Shown here: positions 42,670 to 50,812 of the stretch, piece after piece
How the letters are laid out: each line of letters begins with the position of its first letter
How positions within the stretch are numbered: position 1 is the stretch's first letter
Assembly (NCBI GenBank): GCA_017470165.1
Contig: JAFUEX010000007.1
Coordinates: forward strand, 1-64,000
Source of the DNA: Alphaproteobacteria bacterium
GTDB taxonomy: Bacteria > Pseudomonadota > Alphaproteobacteria > RF32 > CAG-239
Direction: 5' to 3'
Length of the DNA: 64,000 bases
Program-made: the position numbers and the translations under genes
Notes under the pieces: model-generated
The model's input: the letters and a program-made list of their open reading frames with translations, nothing else
Databases searched by the model: none
What the model was told of the DNA's origin: nothing

Positions 42670-43392
42670 ATGTTAAAAGTTCAAAAATTCAGCGGCTCTT
42701 ATCAAGAAATTGTTTCTTTGGCGGATATTTATATGCGGTCGTATAATAATTTGTCGCAAAATTACAAATCAGAAGAAGAAATGGCTTTGTATACCAAGGG
42801 CTCGTTTATCAAAAAGCTGAAAGGCTGGGCTGAAAATCAAAAAGCCGGCAAAGAGCCGTTTATCTATGTGTTGTATAATAATGATAAACCCTGCGGCATT
42901 ATGCGACTGAATGAAATACCGGCGAGCTATCGAGACATCAACACCAAACTTGAGGCTACAGAATATGAGCATGGGGTTTTAGATAATTGGGTGATGACAA
43001 GGTATCGGAAAGTTCAATTTGTCAAAGAGCCGAATTTTACTGACAACACCTTGATTTTGAATCAGATTTATATGGCGCCGGAAGCCCAAAAACAAGGCTG
43101 GGGCACTTATTTTATGCAACAGGTTATACCGGAATTACAAAAGCAAGGCTTTGAGCAGTTTATTGTGGAATATAATGACAACAACAGCAATGGCAAAAAA
43201 TTTCATGAGGATGTTTTGTGTGTGCAAAAAATTGCCACGACTTCCGATCTTGATCATATTACTACCGACCGTAACGGCAAAAACAACTTGTGTTTAAGTC
43301 CGGTAAGCATCGGCATAAGCAGTTTTTCCAAAGTGCTGAGCAATATCGCGGCCAAACAGCAATATTTTGCCGCTCAAGGCAGAGGGCGATGA
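42670..43392 (+). CDS. GNAT-family N-acetyltransferase
   Basis: 240 residues from ATG 42670 (GAAGG upstream); a TTG at 42598 would add 24 residues. Motif A is YMAPEAQKQGWGTYFMQQVI, followed by an Asn/His-rich motif B region. Substrate unknown. A C-terminal tail of about 50 residues (from KIATTSDLD) lies beyond the fold. Its stop overlaps the start of the M14 peptidase gene. Confidence 0.78.
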   Translation: MLKVQKFSGSYQEIVSLADIYMRSYNNLSQNYKSEEEMALYTKGSFIKKLKGWAENQKAGKEPFIYVLYNNDKPCGIMRLNEIPASYRDINTKLEATEYEHGVLDNWVMTRYRKVQFVKEPNFTDNTLILNQIYMAPEAQKQGWGTYFMQQVIPELQKQGFEQFIVEYNDNNSNGKKFHEDVLCVQKIATTSDLDHITTDRNGKNNLCLSPVSIGISSFSKVLSNIAAKQQYFAAQGRGR

Positions 43393-44066
43393 TGATTTAT
43401 AAAGCAGATGGAATCATTGACGCTTTCGGCAACGAGATAAACCTGTGGCAAACTAAAGAAAGCTATAGAGACGCTCCCAATATTTTGCTGGCAGGACGGT
43501 TTCATGGTGATGAGCCGGAGGGAGAGTTTGTCATCAGGCATATGATGCGCGAATTGGCTAAAAAGAGTTATGTTTCGCCGTATAATATTTATTTTTTGCC
43601 TTGTTTGAACCCCAGCGGAAAAAAATTGTTTACCCGTGCCAACGGACGCGGGGTAGATCTTAACCGCAACTATCCGACCCAAAATTTCAGTTCACAGAGT
43701 GTTAACCCGCACACCAAATCATTGTTTGCCGGCTCTCCGGCCTCCGAAGTTGAGACACGGTTTATGATGGACATAGTGGAAAAATACAAGTTTGTTCGCA
43801 TCTTGTCCGTGCACTCGGATTTGCATCTGATTGACTATGATGGACCGGCACGAGAGCTCGCGGTGCAATTTAGTCAGAAATGCGGCTATCGTTTGGTGGA
43901 TGATATCGGCTATCCGACCAATGGCTCCTTTGGAACTTGGGCGGGAATAGAAAAACAGATTCCGCTTTTGACCGTTGAGACACCCAAGGGCCGCACCGAA
44001 GCGCAAATGCATAAGATTATGGCACAATTGCACGAGGCAATAGCGGATTTTTGCCAATTGCAGTGA
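43389..44066 (+). CDS. Zinc carboxypeptidase, M14/MpaA-like
   Basis: 225 residues. M14 metal ligands are visible: GRFHGDEPEGE (HxxE), VHSDLH, plus Arg/Asn in VDLNRNYPT and the general base Glu in TVETPKG. Closest in style to MpaA, which cleaves gamma-D-Glu-Dap in murein tripeptides for cell wall recycling. Its ATG overlaps the upstream GNAT stop by 4 bases; an acetyltransferase plus murein amidase could act on related peptides, which is inference. Confidence 0.82.
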   Translation: MMIYKADGIIDAFGNEINLWQTKESYRDAPNILLAGRFHGDEPEGEFVIRHMMRELAKKSYVSPYNIYFLPCLNPSGKKLFTRANGRGVDLNRNYPTQNFSSQSVNPHTKSLFAGSPASEVETRFMMDIVEKYKFVRILSVHSDLHLIDYDGPARELAVQFSQKCGYRLVDDIGYPTNGSFGTWAGIEKQIPLLTVETPKGRTEAQMHKIMAQLHEAIADFCQLQ

Positions 44067-44112
44067 TTTTTAGGTGTTCATTAACCTTAATCTGCTTTTT
44101 TTCACAAAGCGG

Positions 44113-46053
44113 CTAGTTATTTTTGTTCCACAGACGATTGCCTATATCATCACGAATGGTGCGAATGATGTAATCGTTACCGTGACGATAGGCACTGAAC
44201 CCTATGATATCCTTGATATTAAACTGCTGCGCGCCGATGGTTACGATGTCGCCGTCTTGCAAAAATTCGGGATGCGCTTTTAACACTGCAGGCTTAGCGG
44301 AAACCGGATAGCGTGAACGCCAAACCTGTTTGATAAAACTGCCGCCGCGCGAAGGAACAATCTCCAATTCTCGCTGTGAATTCTTAAAAGCAATGGCTTT
44401 TAGTTTGTCGCCAACAATAATGTCGGGGGTGCGCACAAACAACAGGCTCAAAAACCCGACAGCAATCAGTCCGCTGCCCCAAATTCGCCAACGGCACTGC
44501 CAGATTGTCAGCCACAACCCACCAAAAATTATCAGCAAAAAACCAACAAAAGGAAAACTCGGCAAATGCAATCCGGCATAAGGCAGCGATGAGACGGCGG
44601 CGGTGATTTGATTGACCAATCCGATACCGAAACCGGCGGCCTTGAGCAAAAATGCTGAAGCGCCGAACGGCATTAATAACAGCGCCAACAATACGCAAGG
44701 CATAATCACAAACCCGATTACGGGGCCGCTCAGCAAATTACCCAAAGTTGTATAGAGCGCTACCATATTAAAATGGTATATGGCAAAGGGCAAAGTGGAA
44801 ATTGAGGCGATAAAATCGGTGACTAAGATGCCCATAATGTACAATTTGAGACCTTGCCACCAACGATTGCCGCCAAGAAAATAATTGTGAATGGCGGCGG
44901 AATATTTTTCATAAAAGGCTATCAATCCGACCACCGCGGCAAACGACATCTGAAAACTGGCAGAAATTAAAACTTCGGGAGAAATGAGCAATATAATAAA
45001 CGCAGCTAAGGCTACCGAATTCATAGATATGGCACGCCGATTGGTCAATACGCCTAATAACACCACGGCTATCATCACAAACGCCCGCTGCGCCGGCACC
45101 GCCAATCCGGAAATAAGCAGATAAACAAAGGCCAAGCCCAAGGCAAATACGGCGGCGATTTTGCGAGTGTCAAACCGCAAAGATATCCACGGAATAAAAG
45201 CCAAAATCAACCGCACGAGGAAAAACATCAACCCGCTTAGCATACTCATATGCAAACCGGAGATTGCCAAAAAGTGAGCCAGACCGGAATTGCGGTACTG
45301 GTCATAGAGCTTAACAGATACCGCGCTTTTGTCACCGGCAATAATGGCTGCGGCAACGGCGGCCTGAGCCGGAGGCAAAACCCGATTTATGCGCGCTACA
45401 ATGTTCTGCCTTATCTCTGCGATATGCGAGCGCCAAAAATGCGCGGAATGCTGCGGGCACTCAGCCGGAAAAAAGCGGCTTTCGGCATAACCGTTTCCTT
45501 TGAGCCCGTCAAAGTAACTTTTGCGGTCAAACTGATATCCGCCGACAAGAGCTTCCGATGAGGGCGGCATAAATGTTCCAATCATTTCAATACATTGGCC
45601 GATTTTGACGTTGGAGGCATCTCCCCTTGGAGTTATGCGATATTTGCCGGCATAAAAATTGCCGTCAAAATCCTCTACCTCGTCGAAGGTAAACCGCAAC
45701 TTGCCCTTATAATTGGTGTCTATGCCTGAAATTACTCCTTTGAAATACACTGCCTCCTCCAAAGGAAGCGGACGGGAAAGACTGTCTAAATAAATGCTTT
45801 TGAGTTGGATAATGGCAAATCCTAGCACAAAAATAAATGCGCAACCCAACATATAAAGCAGGCGAATCCGGCGCCGCAACAACAAGGCTAAGGCTATCAT
45901 AATCTCGATAACCCACAGAGTAATCCATTTGTTGGGCTCAAACGGCAACAAAAAATAGGCGCCAATACCGCACCCCAAAATTACCGGAAGCCACAGGTTG
46001 CGGCGGTTTTTGTCAGCCTTCCAGCAAGTTATGACCGCGCTTAAATCAATCAT
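44113..46053 (-). CDS. comEC: ComEC/Rec2 family DNA uptake channel
   Basis: 646 residues, strongly hydrophobic. The Competence domain is recognisable by AHFLAISGLHMSMLSGLMF and SGLAVPAQRAFVMIAVV; it forms the inner-membrane channel for transforming DNA. A C-terminal metallo-beta-lactamase nuclease domain is absent, as in many alphaproteobacteria. The start at 46053 overlaps the lpxB stop (ATGA); an earlier in-frame ATG at 46215 lies inside lpxB. Confidence 0.9.
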   Translation of the reverse strand: MIDLSAVITCWKADKNRRNLWLPVILGCGIGAYFLLPFEPNKWITLWVIEIMIALALLLRRRIRLLYMLGCAFIFVLGFAIIQLKSIYLDSLSRPLPLEEAVYFKGVISGIDTNYKGKLRFTFDEVEDFDGNFYAGKYRITPRGDASNVKIGQCIEMIGTFMPPSSEALVGGYQFDRKSYFDGLKGNGYAESRFFPAECPQHSAHFWRSHIAEIRQNIVARINRVLPPAQAAVAAAIIAGDKSAVSVKLYDQYRNSGLAHFLAISGLHMSMLSGLMFFLVRLILAFIPWISLRFDTRKIAAVFALGLAFVYLLISGLAVPAQRAFVMIAVVLLGVLTNRRAISMNSVALAAFIILLISPEVLISASFQMSFAAVVGLIAFYEKYSAAIHNYFLGGNRWWQGLKLYIMGILVTDFIASISTLPFAIYHFNMVALYTTLGNLLSGPVIGFVIMPCVLLALLLMPFGASAFLLKAAGFGIGLVNQITAAVSSLPYAGLHLPSFPFVGFLLIIFGGLWLTIWQCRWRIWGSGLIAVGFLSLLFVRTPDIIVGDKLKAIAFKNSQRELEIVPSRGGSFIKQVWRSRYPVSAKPAVLKAHPEFLQDGDIVTIGAQQFNIKDIIGFSAYRHGNDYIIRTIRDDIGNRLWNKNN

Positions 46054-47207
46054 CGGATAAGCTCCAAAATGCGGGCTGCCGCTTTTTGACTGGGCGTGAT
46101 ATCTGCTCCGCCCAAACGTGAGCGCAGTTCGCCAAAGGCTGCCATCTGGCGCTCGTAAAGCTCGGAGTGTTCCAACAGCTGCAGCGTGATGTCTGCAATG
46201 TGCTCGGGCGTACACTCATATTGCAACAACTCGGGTATGATCGGCTTATCCAGCAATATGTTGGTTAAATTAACATATTTGATATCCACCAAATTTTTGG
46301 CCAAAAGATAGGTTAAAGGCGCCACTTTATAAGCAATAAGATGCGGGATGTGACAAATCGCCAACTCCAAAGCCACCGTGCCCGAAGCGGCAATTGCCGC
46401 CGATGAAGCCTGAAAAGCGCCGTAACGCTCGGCCTCGGTTTCGACAATGACTAACGGAAGATGACATTTTGCGGCCAATGAACGCACCTGCGCGGCAACA
46501 GTTGAAACCGTCGGCAGCACGAAAAACAGGTTTTTGTCATGCTGATAGAGCATTTCTGCAGCTTGTAAAAAGTCCCCCGACAGCCGCGCAACTTCGTTGC
46601 GGCGCGACCCCGGCAGAATGGAAATAACCTTTGCCTCATCTGGAATATTATGAGCTTGGCGAAAACCGGAGCCATCCGCACTAAGAGCAGCACTTTCAAC
46701 AACCGGATGTCCGACATAGCTCACACGAAGGTGATAAGGCGTAAAATAGCGCTCTTCATCGGGCAAAATGGTCAATAATTCGTCAATATATTTATACATC
46801 GTTCTGGCACGGCGTTTTTTCCACGCCCATACCTGCGGTGCAACATAATGCACTTGCCGTATGCCGGTATTCAAACGCCGCAGGGCTTTATGTACACGGC
46901 AAGAAAAACTCCAACTGTCAATCGTAATCACTATATCCGGACGGCGGGAAACAATATCGTTCACTGTTTCGTTGATGCGGCGCAAAACACGGGGAATGCT
47001 GGGGATAACCTCAACCAATCCCATTACCGCCAGCTCGGAAATATCAAACAATGAATTGAGACCGGCTTGACGCATTGTATCGCCGCCGATGCCATAAAAT
47101 TCGGTATCCGTCTGTTCGCGCAAGGCTCGCATCAGCCGCGATCCCAGCAAATCGCCGCTGGCCTCTCCGGCAATCAGGTAAATTTTGGGCTTAGTTAAGG
47201 TATTCAT
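46050..47207 (-). CDS. lpxB: Lipid-A-disaccharide synthase LpxB
   Basis: 385 residues. A GT-B transferase that joins UDP-2,3-diacylglucosamine and lipid X. Signatures: LIAGEASGDLLGSRLM at the N-terminus, APQVWAWKKRRA, SILPGSRRNEV and AASGTVALELAI. Overlaps lpxI by 17 bases. Confidence 0.96.
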   Translation of the reverse strand: MNTLTKPKIYLIAGEASGDLLGSRLMRALREQTDTEFYGIGGDTMRQAGLNSLFDISELAVMGLVEVIPSIPRVLRRINETVNDIVSRRPDIVITIDSWSFSCRVHKALRRLNTGIRQVHYVAPQVWAWKKRRARTMYKYIDELLTILPDEERYFTPYHLRVSYVGHPVVESAALSADGSGFRQAHNIPDEAKVISILPGSRRNEVARLSGDFLQAAEMLYQHDKNLFFVLPTVSTVAAQVRSLAAKCHLPLVIVETEAERYGAFQASSAAIAASGTVALELAICHIPHLIAYKVAPLTYLLAKNLVDIKYVNLTNILLDKPIIPELLQYECTPEHIADITLQLLEHSELYERQMAAFGELRSRLGGADITPSQKAAARILELIR

Positions 47208-48036
47208 CAGGGGTTACTCCTTGGATGAACATACCATATTTATCAGCCAGTGCAATGGTTTTTTGCGGGTCGACCAAAAGACCGTTGCCGGCATGGACAA
47301 TCAAACCTCTAAGTCCGCTGTTGTGAGCATTTTCGATGGTGTCAACCCCGATAGTGGGCAAGTCTATACGCATATCCTGCTGAGGTTTGCGCAGTTTTAC
47401 CAAAATACCGCCCTCGCCTTTGCGCCGATATTCGCCACAGCGACGTATCAACGCATCGGTGCCCTCAATACCCTCAACCCCCAGAACCAGACCTTGCTGC
47501 ACCACTACCGACTGCCCGACATCCAAACTGCCCAACGTTAAAGCTACCTCCAGCCCGCGCCGAATATCCTCCACATCGGATTTGGACGGTTTGCGCTTGG
47601 TAAGACAGCCGCTTGGTATCAGCAAATTGGGCATAATCTCGTGAATTCCTTTAACCCGCATACCATCTTTTTCAATCTCGGAAACAACCGCCCGCAAGAT
47701 GCCATCATCTCCCAAGGCCTTGGCTCCGACCTTGGCAAAAAATGCAGCCGTGCGCATATCCGGCACCAAATCAAAGAAACTCGGACGGCGAATCGTGCCG
47801 ATTAACACTACATCGGTCACGTGCAAAGAGGAAAAATATTTAAATCCGCTGCCGGCCTGCCCCAAGCGAATCCAACGACAATCAAACTGAGGGGAGGTGA
47901 AAAAATCTTTGTCGGCATTGCCCTCAATTGCCAAAACCGCAAAAGGCACTCGGGAGGCCAGACATTTTTCTATCAACATCTGGGGGATGGCGCCGCCGCC
48001 GGCGATAATACCTAACTTGCAATCGGGGTTGAGCAT
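47191..48036 (-). CDS. lpxI: UDP-2,3-diacylglucosamine pyrophosphatase LpxI
   Basis: 281 residues. The alphaproteobacterial alternative to LpxH, giving lipid X. Motifs: LGIIAGGGAIPQMLIE, LGDDGILRAVVSEIE and the C-terminal domain with LPTIGVDTIENAHNSGLRG. Good coupling to lpxB. Confidence 0.95.
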   Translation of the reverse strand: MLNPDCKLGIIAGGGAIPQMLIEKCLASRVPFAVLAIEGNADKDFFTSPQFDCRWIRLGQAGSGFKYFSSLHVTDVVLIGTIRRPSFFDLVPDMRTAAFFAKVGAKALGDDGILRAVVSEIEKDGMRVKGIHEIMPNLLIPSGCLTKRKPSKSDVEDIRRGLEVALTLGSLDVGQSVVVQQGLVLGVEGIEGTDALIRRCGEYRRKGEGGILVKLRKPQQDMRIDLPTIGVDTIENAHNSGLRGLIVHAGNGLLVDPQKTIALADKYGMFIQGVTPDEYLN

Positions 48037-48220
48037 TAAATTTTGTCCTTTTATGAAAAAAACTTGATACTATGCGAGCTTTAATTTCCAAAAAAGCAGC
48101 CGGTTTTTACCATTTCGGTCAACAGCGACCCAACACAGGCGACCTTTTCTTCATCAAACTAAAGTCATCATATATCAAGTTTTGTAAAAATTGACTTAAC
48201 ATAAATGCTAAATCAATAAT

Positions 48221-48262
48221 TTGCCCCCGAATTGTGCCGCGACGGCATTCTCCGAGGGCAAA
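48221..48262. terminator. Hairpin between lpxA and lpxI
   Basis: TTGCCCCCG and CGAGGGCAA arms (one wobble) with an inner GCCG/CGGC pair. It may end lpxA transcription, though the T-run is short. Confidence 0.4.
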
Positions 48263-48276
48263 ATCTCTCTTTTTTA

Positions 48277-49071
48277 TCAGGCGGTCATAACCTTGCGACG
48301 ACCGGCCAGCCCTTCGGCAATAAACTCGACCTGCTCCATTACCAAGGGATTATCCTTATATTTTTCTCTTGCTTTTTCCAAGCGGATATCAAAATTATCT
48401 TCTTCACTCTTGAAAAGATACATAAACGCATGGCTGACCGACTTTACCTCAGCCTCGGACATACCGCTTCGCATCATACCGATACGGTTAAGACCGCGCA
48501 GTTTACCGCGATCACCGGTAACAATACCAAAGGGAATAACATCTCTGGCCACACCCGAAAGCCCGCCAATCATCGCCTTGCGGCCGATGCGGCAAAACTG
48601 ATGCACTGCACAATTGCCACCTAGCACAGCTCCGTCGCCGACGCGAACATGGCCGCCGATAACCGCGTTGTTGGTCATTATCACATCGTTACCGACGACG
48701 CAATCGTGAGCAACGTGCGAATTGACCATCAACATACAGTTATCGCCAACGATGGTGGTTTGCTGTTCCTTGGGAGTTCCGGCGTGAATGGTAACATTCT
48801 CGCGGATGACGTTGTTTTTGCCAATAATAACCTTGGCGCCGGGGACAAACTCGTTGCCGTGGTCTTGAGGACCGGTACCTAAGCAAGCACCCGGAAAAAC
48901 AACCGTACCATCACCGATGGTGGTATCGCCATAGACAGTGACCCGCGCCAAAAGGCGGACATTTTCTCCGATTTTGGCTTGAGCACTAACCCAGCAGAAA
49001 GGACCGATCTCAGCAGTATCGGCAATCTTAGCGCCGTCCTCGATGACGGCTGTGGAATGAATCTTTGACAT
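48277..49071 (-). CDS. lpxA: UDP-N-acetylglucosamine acyltransferase LpxA
   Basis: 264 residues. A left-handed beta-helix protein of hexapeptide repeats (SKIHSTAVIEDGAKIADTAE onward), with the catalytic His122 in SHVAHDC. It starts lipid A synthesis by adding a 3-hydroxyacyl chain. lpxD and fabZ are not upstream. The AAGGA site precedes the ATG. Confidence 0.96.
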   Translation of the reverse strand: MSKIHSTAVIEDGAKIADTAEIGPFCWVSAQAKIGENVRLLARVTVYGDTTIGDGTVVFPGACLGTGPQDHGNEFVPGAKVIIGKNNVIRENVTIHAGTPKEQQTTIVGDNCMLMVNSHVAHDCVVGNDVIMTNNAVIGGHVRVGDGAVLGGNCAVHQFCRIGRKAMIGGLSGVARDVIPFGIVTGDRGKLRGLNRIGMMRSGMSEAEVKSVSHAFMYLFKSEEDNFDIRLEKAREKYKDNPLVMEQVEFIAEGLAGRRKVMTA

Positions 49072-49283
49072 TAAGCAAGTCCTTAAATGTTGAATCTGAC
49101 TTCAACTTAAATAGTTTTTTTGCCAATGGCAAAACACAAAAATTTAACAAATGTTACAATTAAGCAACCAATTGATTTAACAAGGTTTTTAGCCGAAACC
49201 AAACTGGGATAAACTCTTTTTTTTCGCTGATATTTGATATATCAGGATACTAAGGCACACGGGTATATTTTCTAAAGATAAAA

Positions 49284-49384
49284 AAAATCCCGAGTTTTAA
49301 GAGGGTCTGCGGAGCTCTTAAAAATCTCGGGAAAAAGAATTTGCGACATTTAACTTATTAATTTAGTAATTGCTATTACAAGTG
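49284..49384 (-). ncRNA. Candidate small RNA or lpxA leader attenuator
   Basis: A minus-strand promoter (49391-49419) lies just upstream and a strong hairpin followed by a run of T (49281-49332) just downstream, giving a transcript of about 100 bases with no ORF. Either an independent small RNA or an early-terminating leader of lpxA, which starts 210 bases further on. Confidence 0.5.
49288..49332 (-). terminator. Strong intrinsic terminator
   Basis: CCCGAG-(A)TTTTTAAGAG paired with CTCTTAAAA-CTCGGG, then TTTTTTT on the minus strand. Confidence 0.75.
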
Positions 49385-49390
49385 CAAAAA

Positions 49391-49419
49391 ATTATGCAGA
49401 CCTGATATAATTATGTCAA
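49391..49419 (-). promoter_or_regulatory. Consensus-like sigma-70 promoter
   Basis: Minus strand TTGACA, exactly 17 bases, CATAAT. Confidence 0.65.
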
Positions 49420-49459
49420 AAAATTGTCGCACAAAAACCATAATTATTTTGATAATCAT

Positions 49460-49489
49460 AAAAAAGTGTTCCTTATGGAACACTTTTTT
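49460..49489. terminator. Terminator after the DEAD-box gene
   Basis: Perfect 13-bp stem AAAAAAGTGTTCC / GGAACACTTTTTT with a TTAT loop, 38 bases past the stop. Confidence 0.85.
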
Positions 49490-49527
49490 ATGACTTTGTC
49501 AACCAATTTCGCGTCACACGCCTGAAA

Positions 49528-50322
49528 TTAATTTTTTTCTTCGCCCTCGGCAACAATGCCTTTGACCAAAATAAACCGCGGAGTCCGACCGTTGAATGAA
49601 TTGTGTTTGGCGGCTAAATCTATGGCTTCCTGATCCGGTACATCAACAAAACAAGGCTTAGTTTTTTTGTCTTTGCCGGCCGATTTGGGAGTAGCAGAGG
49701 AAGCATCAACCTCTTGCTCTTTATCCTTGTCAATTTTAATCTCTGCCGGAGTTTTGAGAATCTTGGAGAGAATGGTCTGCGTCTCTTTGGAACGGCGGTT
49801 GGTATAGACCACGTTTTGCTTTTGCGCAGGCAGCATATCCAACACCTTTTCCAAATTGTCAAGCTGCTTATTTTTCTTAATCAAATTGATGTCATCAACC
49901 ACCAATATATCGACCTGACTTATGTCAACTTTTGCCCCATCGGCCACATCCAACAACAAATCGGGAGCCCCGATAATTACATTGGCTTCATCGGCTACTT
50001 GCTCCTCGCCTTCGTGCAAGGCCGCAGAGTTAATCTCGTGATATTTATTGAACACCGCCAAGCAATCGGAGGTTTTGACCGCCATTTGGGAATTGGCGGT
50101 GATAATCAGGATATTCTTGGCCTTTTTGGAGTTGATAATATCCAGCAACGGCAGCACATAAGACATTGTCTTGCCGCAGCGCGCCGGAGCGATGGTGAAA
50201 ATATCGCGCCCTTCCAAAATAGCCGGTATAACATCGGCCTGAACCGTTGTCGGGGTGGTGATGCCATATTCGTCAATGGCTTTGATGGTTTGCTCACTCA
50301 AACCCAAATCTTGAAAATTCAT
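49528..50322 (-). CDS. Degenerate DEAD-box helicase-like protein
   Basis: 264 residues, only the first RecA-like domain. The Q motif (FQDLGLSEQ, Gln28 in TTVQADVIP) and P-loop ARCGKT (47-52) are present, but motif II reads VVDDINL instead of DEAD, the SAT motif is not seen, and domain 2 with motifs IV-VI is absent. The last 70 residues are Lys/Asp-rich. It probably cannot unwind RNA, and may bind RNA or ATP in another role. Very complete Q and motif Ia regions argue for conservation rather than random decay. Confidence 0.75.
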   Translation of the reverse strand: MNFQDLGLSEQTIKAIDEYGITTPTTVQADVIPAILEGRDIFTIAPARCGKTMSYVLPLLDIINSKKAKNILIITANSQMAVKTSDCLAVFNKYHEINSAALHEGEEQVADEANVIIGAPDLLLDVADGAKVDISQVDILVVDDINLIKKNKQLDNLEKVLDMLPAQKQNVVYTNRRSKETQTILSKILKTPAEIKIDKDKEQEVDASSATPKSAGKDKKTKPCFVDVPDQEAIDLAAKHNSFNGRTPRFILVKGIVAEGEEKN

Positions 50323-50344
50323 TTGCTCTACCTATTTCTTGTTG

Positions 50345-50707
50345 TTAAACTCTGCCATAAACGTCTTCAAAACGCTCAATATCATTTTCATCAAGATAAT
50401 CGCCGGTCTGCACCTCAATGAAAACCAACATATCATCGGTGTCATTTTGGATACGATGCTTGGTTTCCTTGGGGATATAAACCGCTGTGTCATTTTTGAC
50501 TTCTCTTTTGTCCTCGCCCAAAGTTACTACACCGCGCCCTGAGGTGATAATCCAATGCTCGGCTCGATGATGATGCAATTGCAGGGACAATTGGGAATGC
50601 GGTAAAACACAAATCTTTTTAACGCAGCAATTGTCCGATGTTTCCAAAACTTCCCATGTGCCCCAAGGGCGAGTATCCGAAGTTCCTTTTTGATATAATG
50701 TTGCCAT
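50345..50707 (-). CDS. Cupin, phosphomannose isomerase type II C-terminal-like
   Basis: 120 residues. A single cupin with LQLHHHRAEHWIITSGRG and a downstream KHRIQN, the metal-binding His set, as in the C-terminal domain of mannose-1-phosphate guanylyltransferase/mannose-6-phosphate isomerase. The nucleotidyltransferase domain is absent, so it may be a standalone isomerase-type cupin. 22 bases upstream of the DEAD-box gene. Confidence 0.8.
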   Translation of the reverse strand: MATLYQKGTSDTRPWGTWEVLETSDNCCVKKICVLPHSQLSLQLHHHRAEHWIITSGRGVVTLGEDKREVKNDTAVYIPKETKHRIQNDTDDMLVFIEVQTGDYLDENDIERFEDVYGRV

Positions 50708-50812
50708 TGTGGTTCCTTGATAATTTTTGATAATTTTTGTTTTTCACTTGATGTATAAGAATATAGATAATATAAGTTAAAACGCAAGGAAAAAATCTGA
50801 GGTGGTAAAAAT

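Larger units (their letters stand above)
49072..49527. other. Intergenic stretch holding a small-RNA candidate
   Basis: No gene of useful length on either strand. It contains two strong hairpins and a consensus-like promoter (next entries). Confidence 0.6.

Noticed and set aside
46054-46215. Longer N-terminus for ComEC
   Set aside because: It lies inside lpxB; the ATGA overlap at 46050-46053 gives the natural start.
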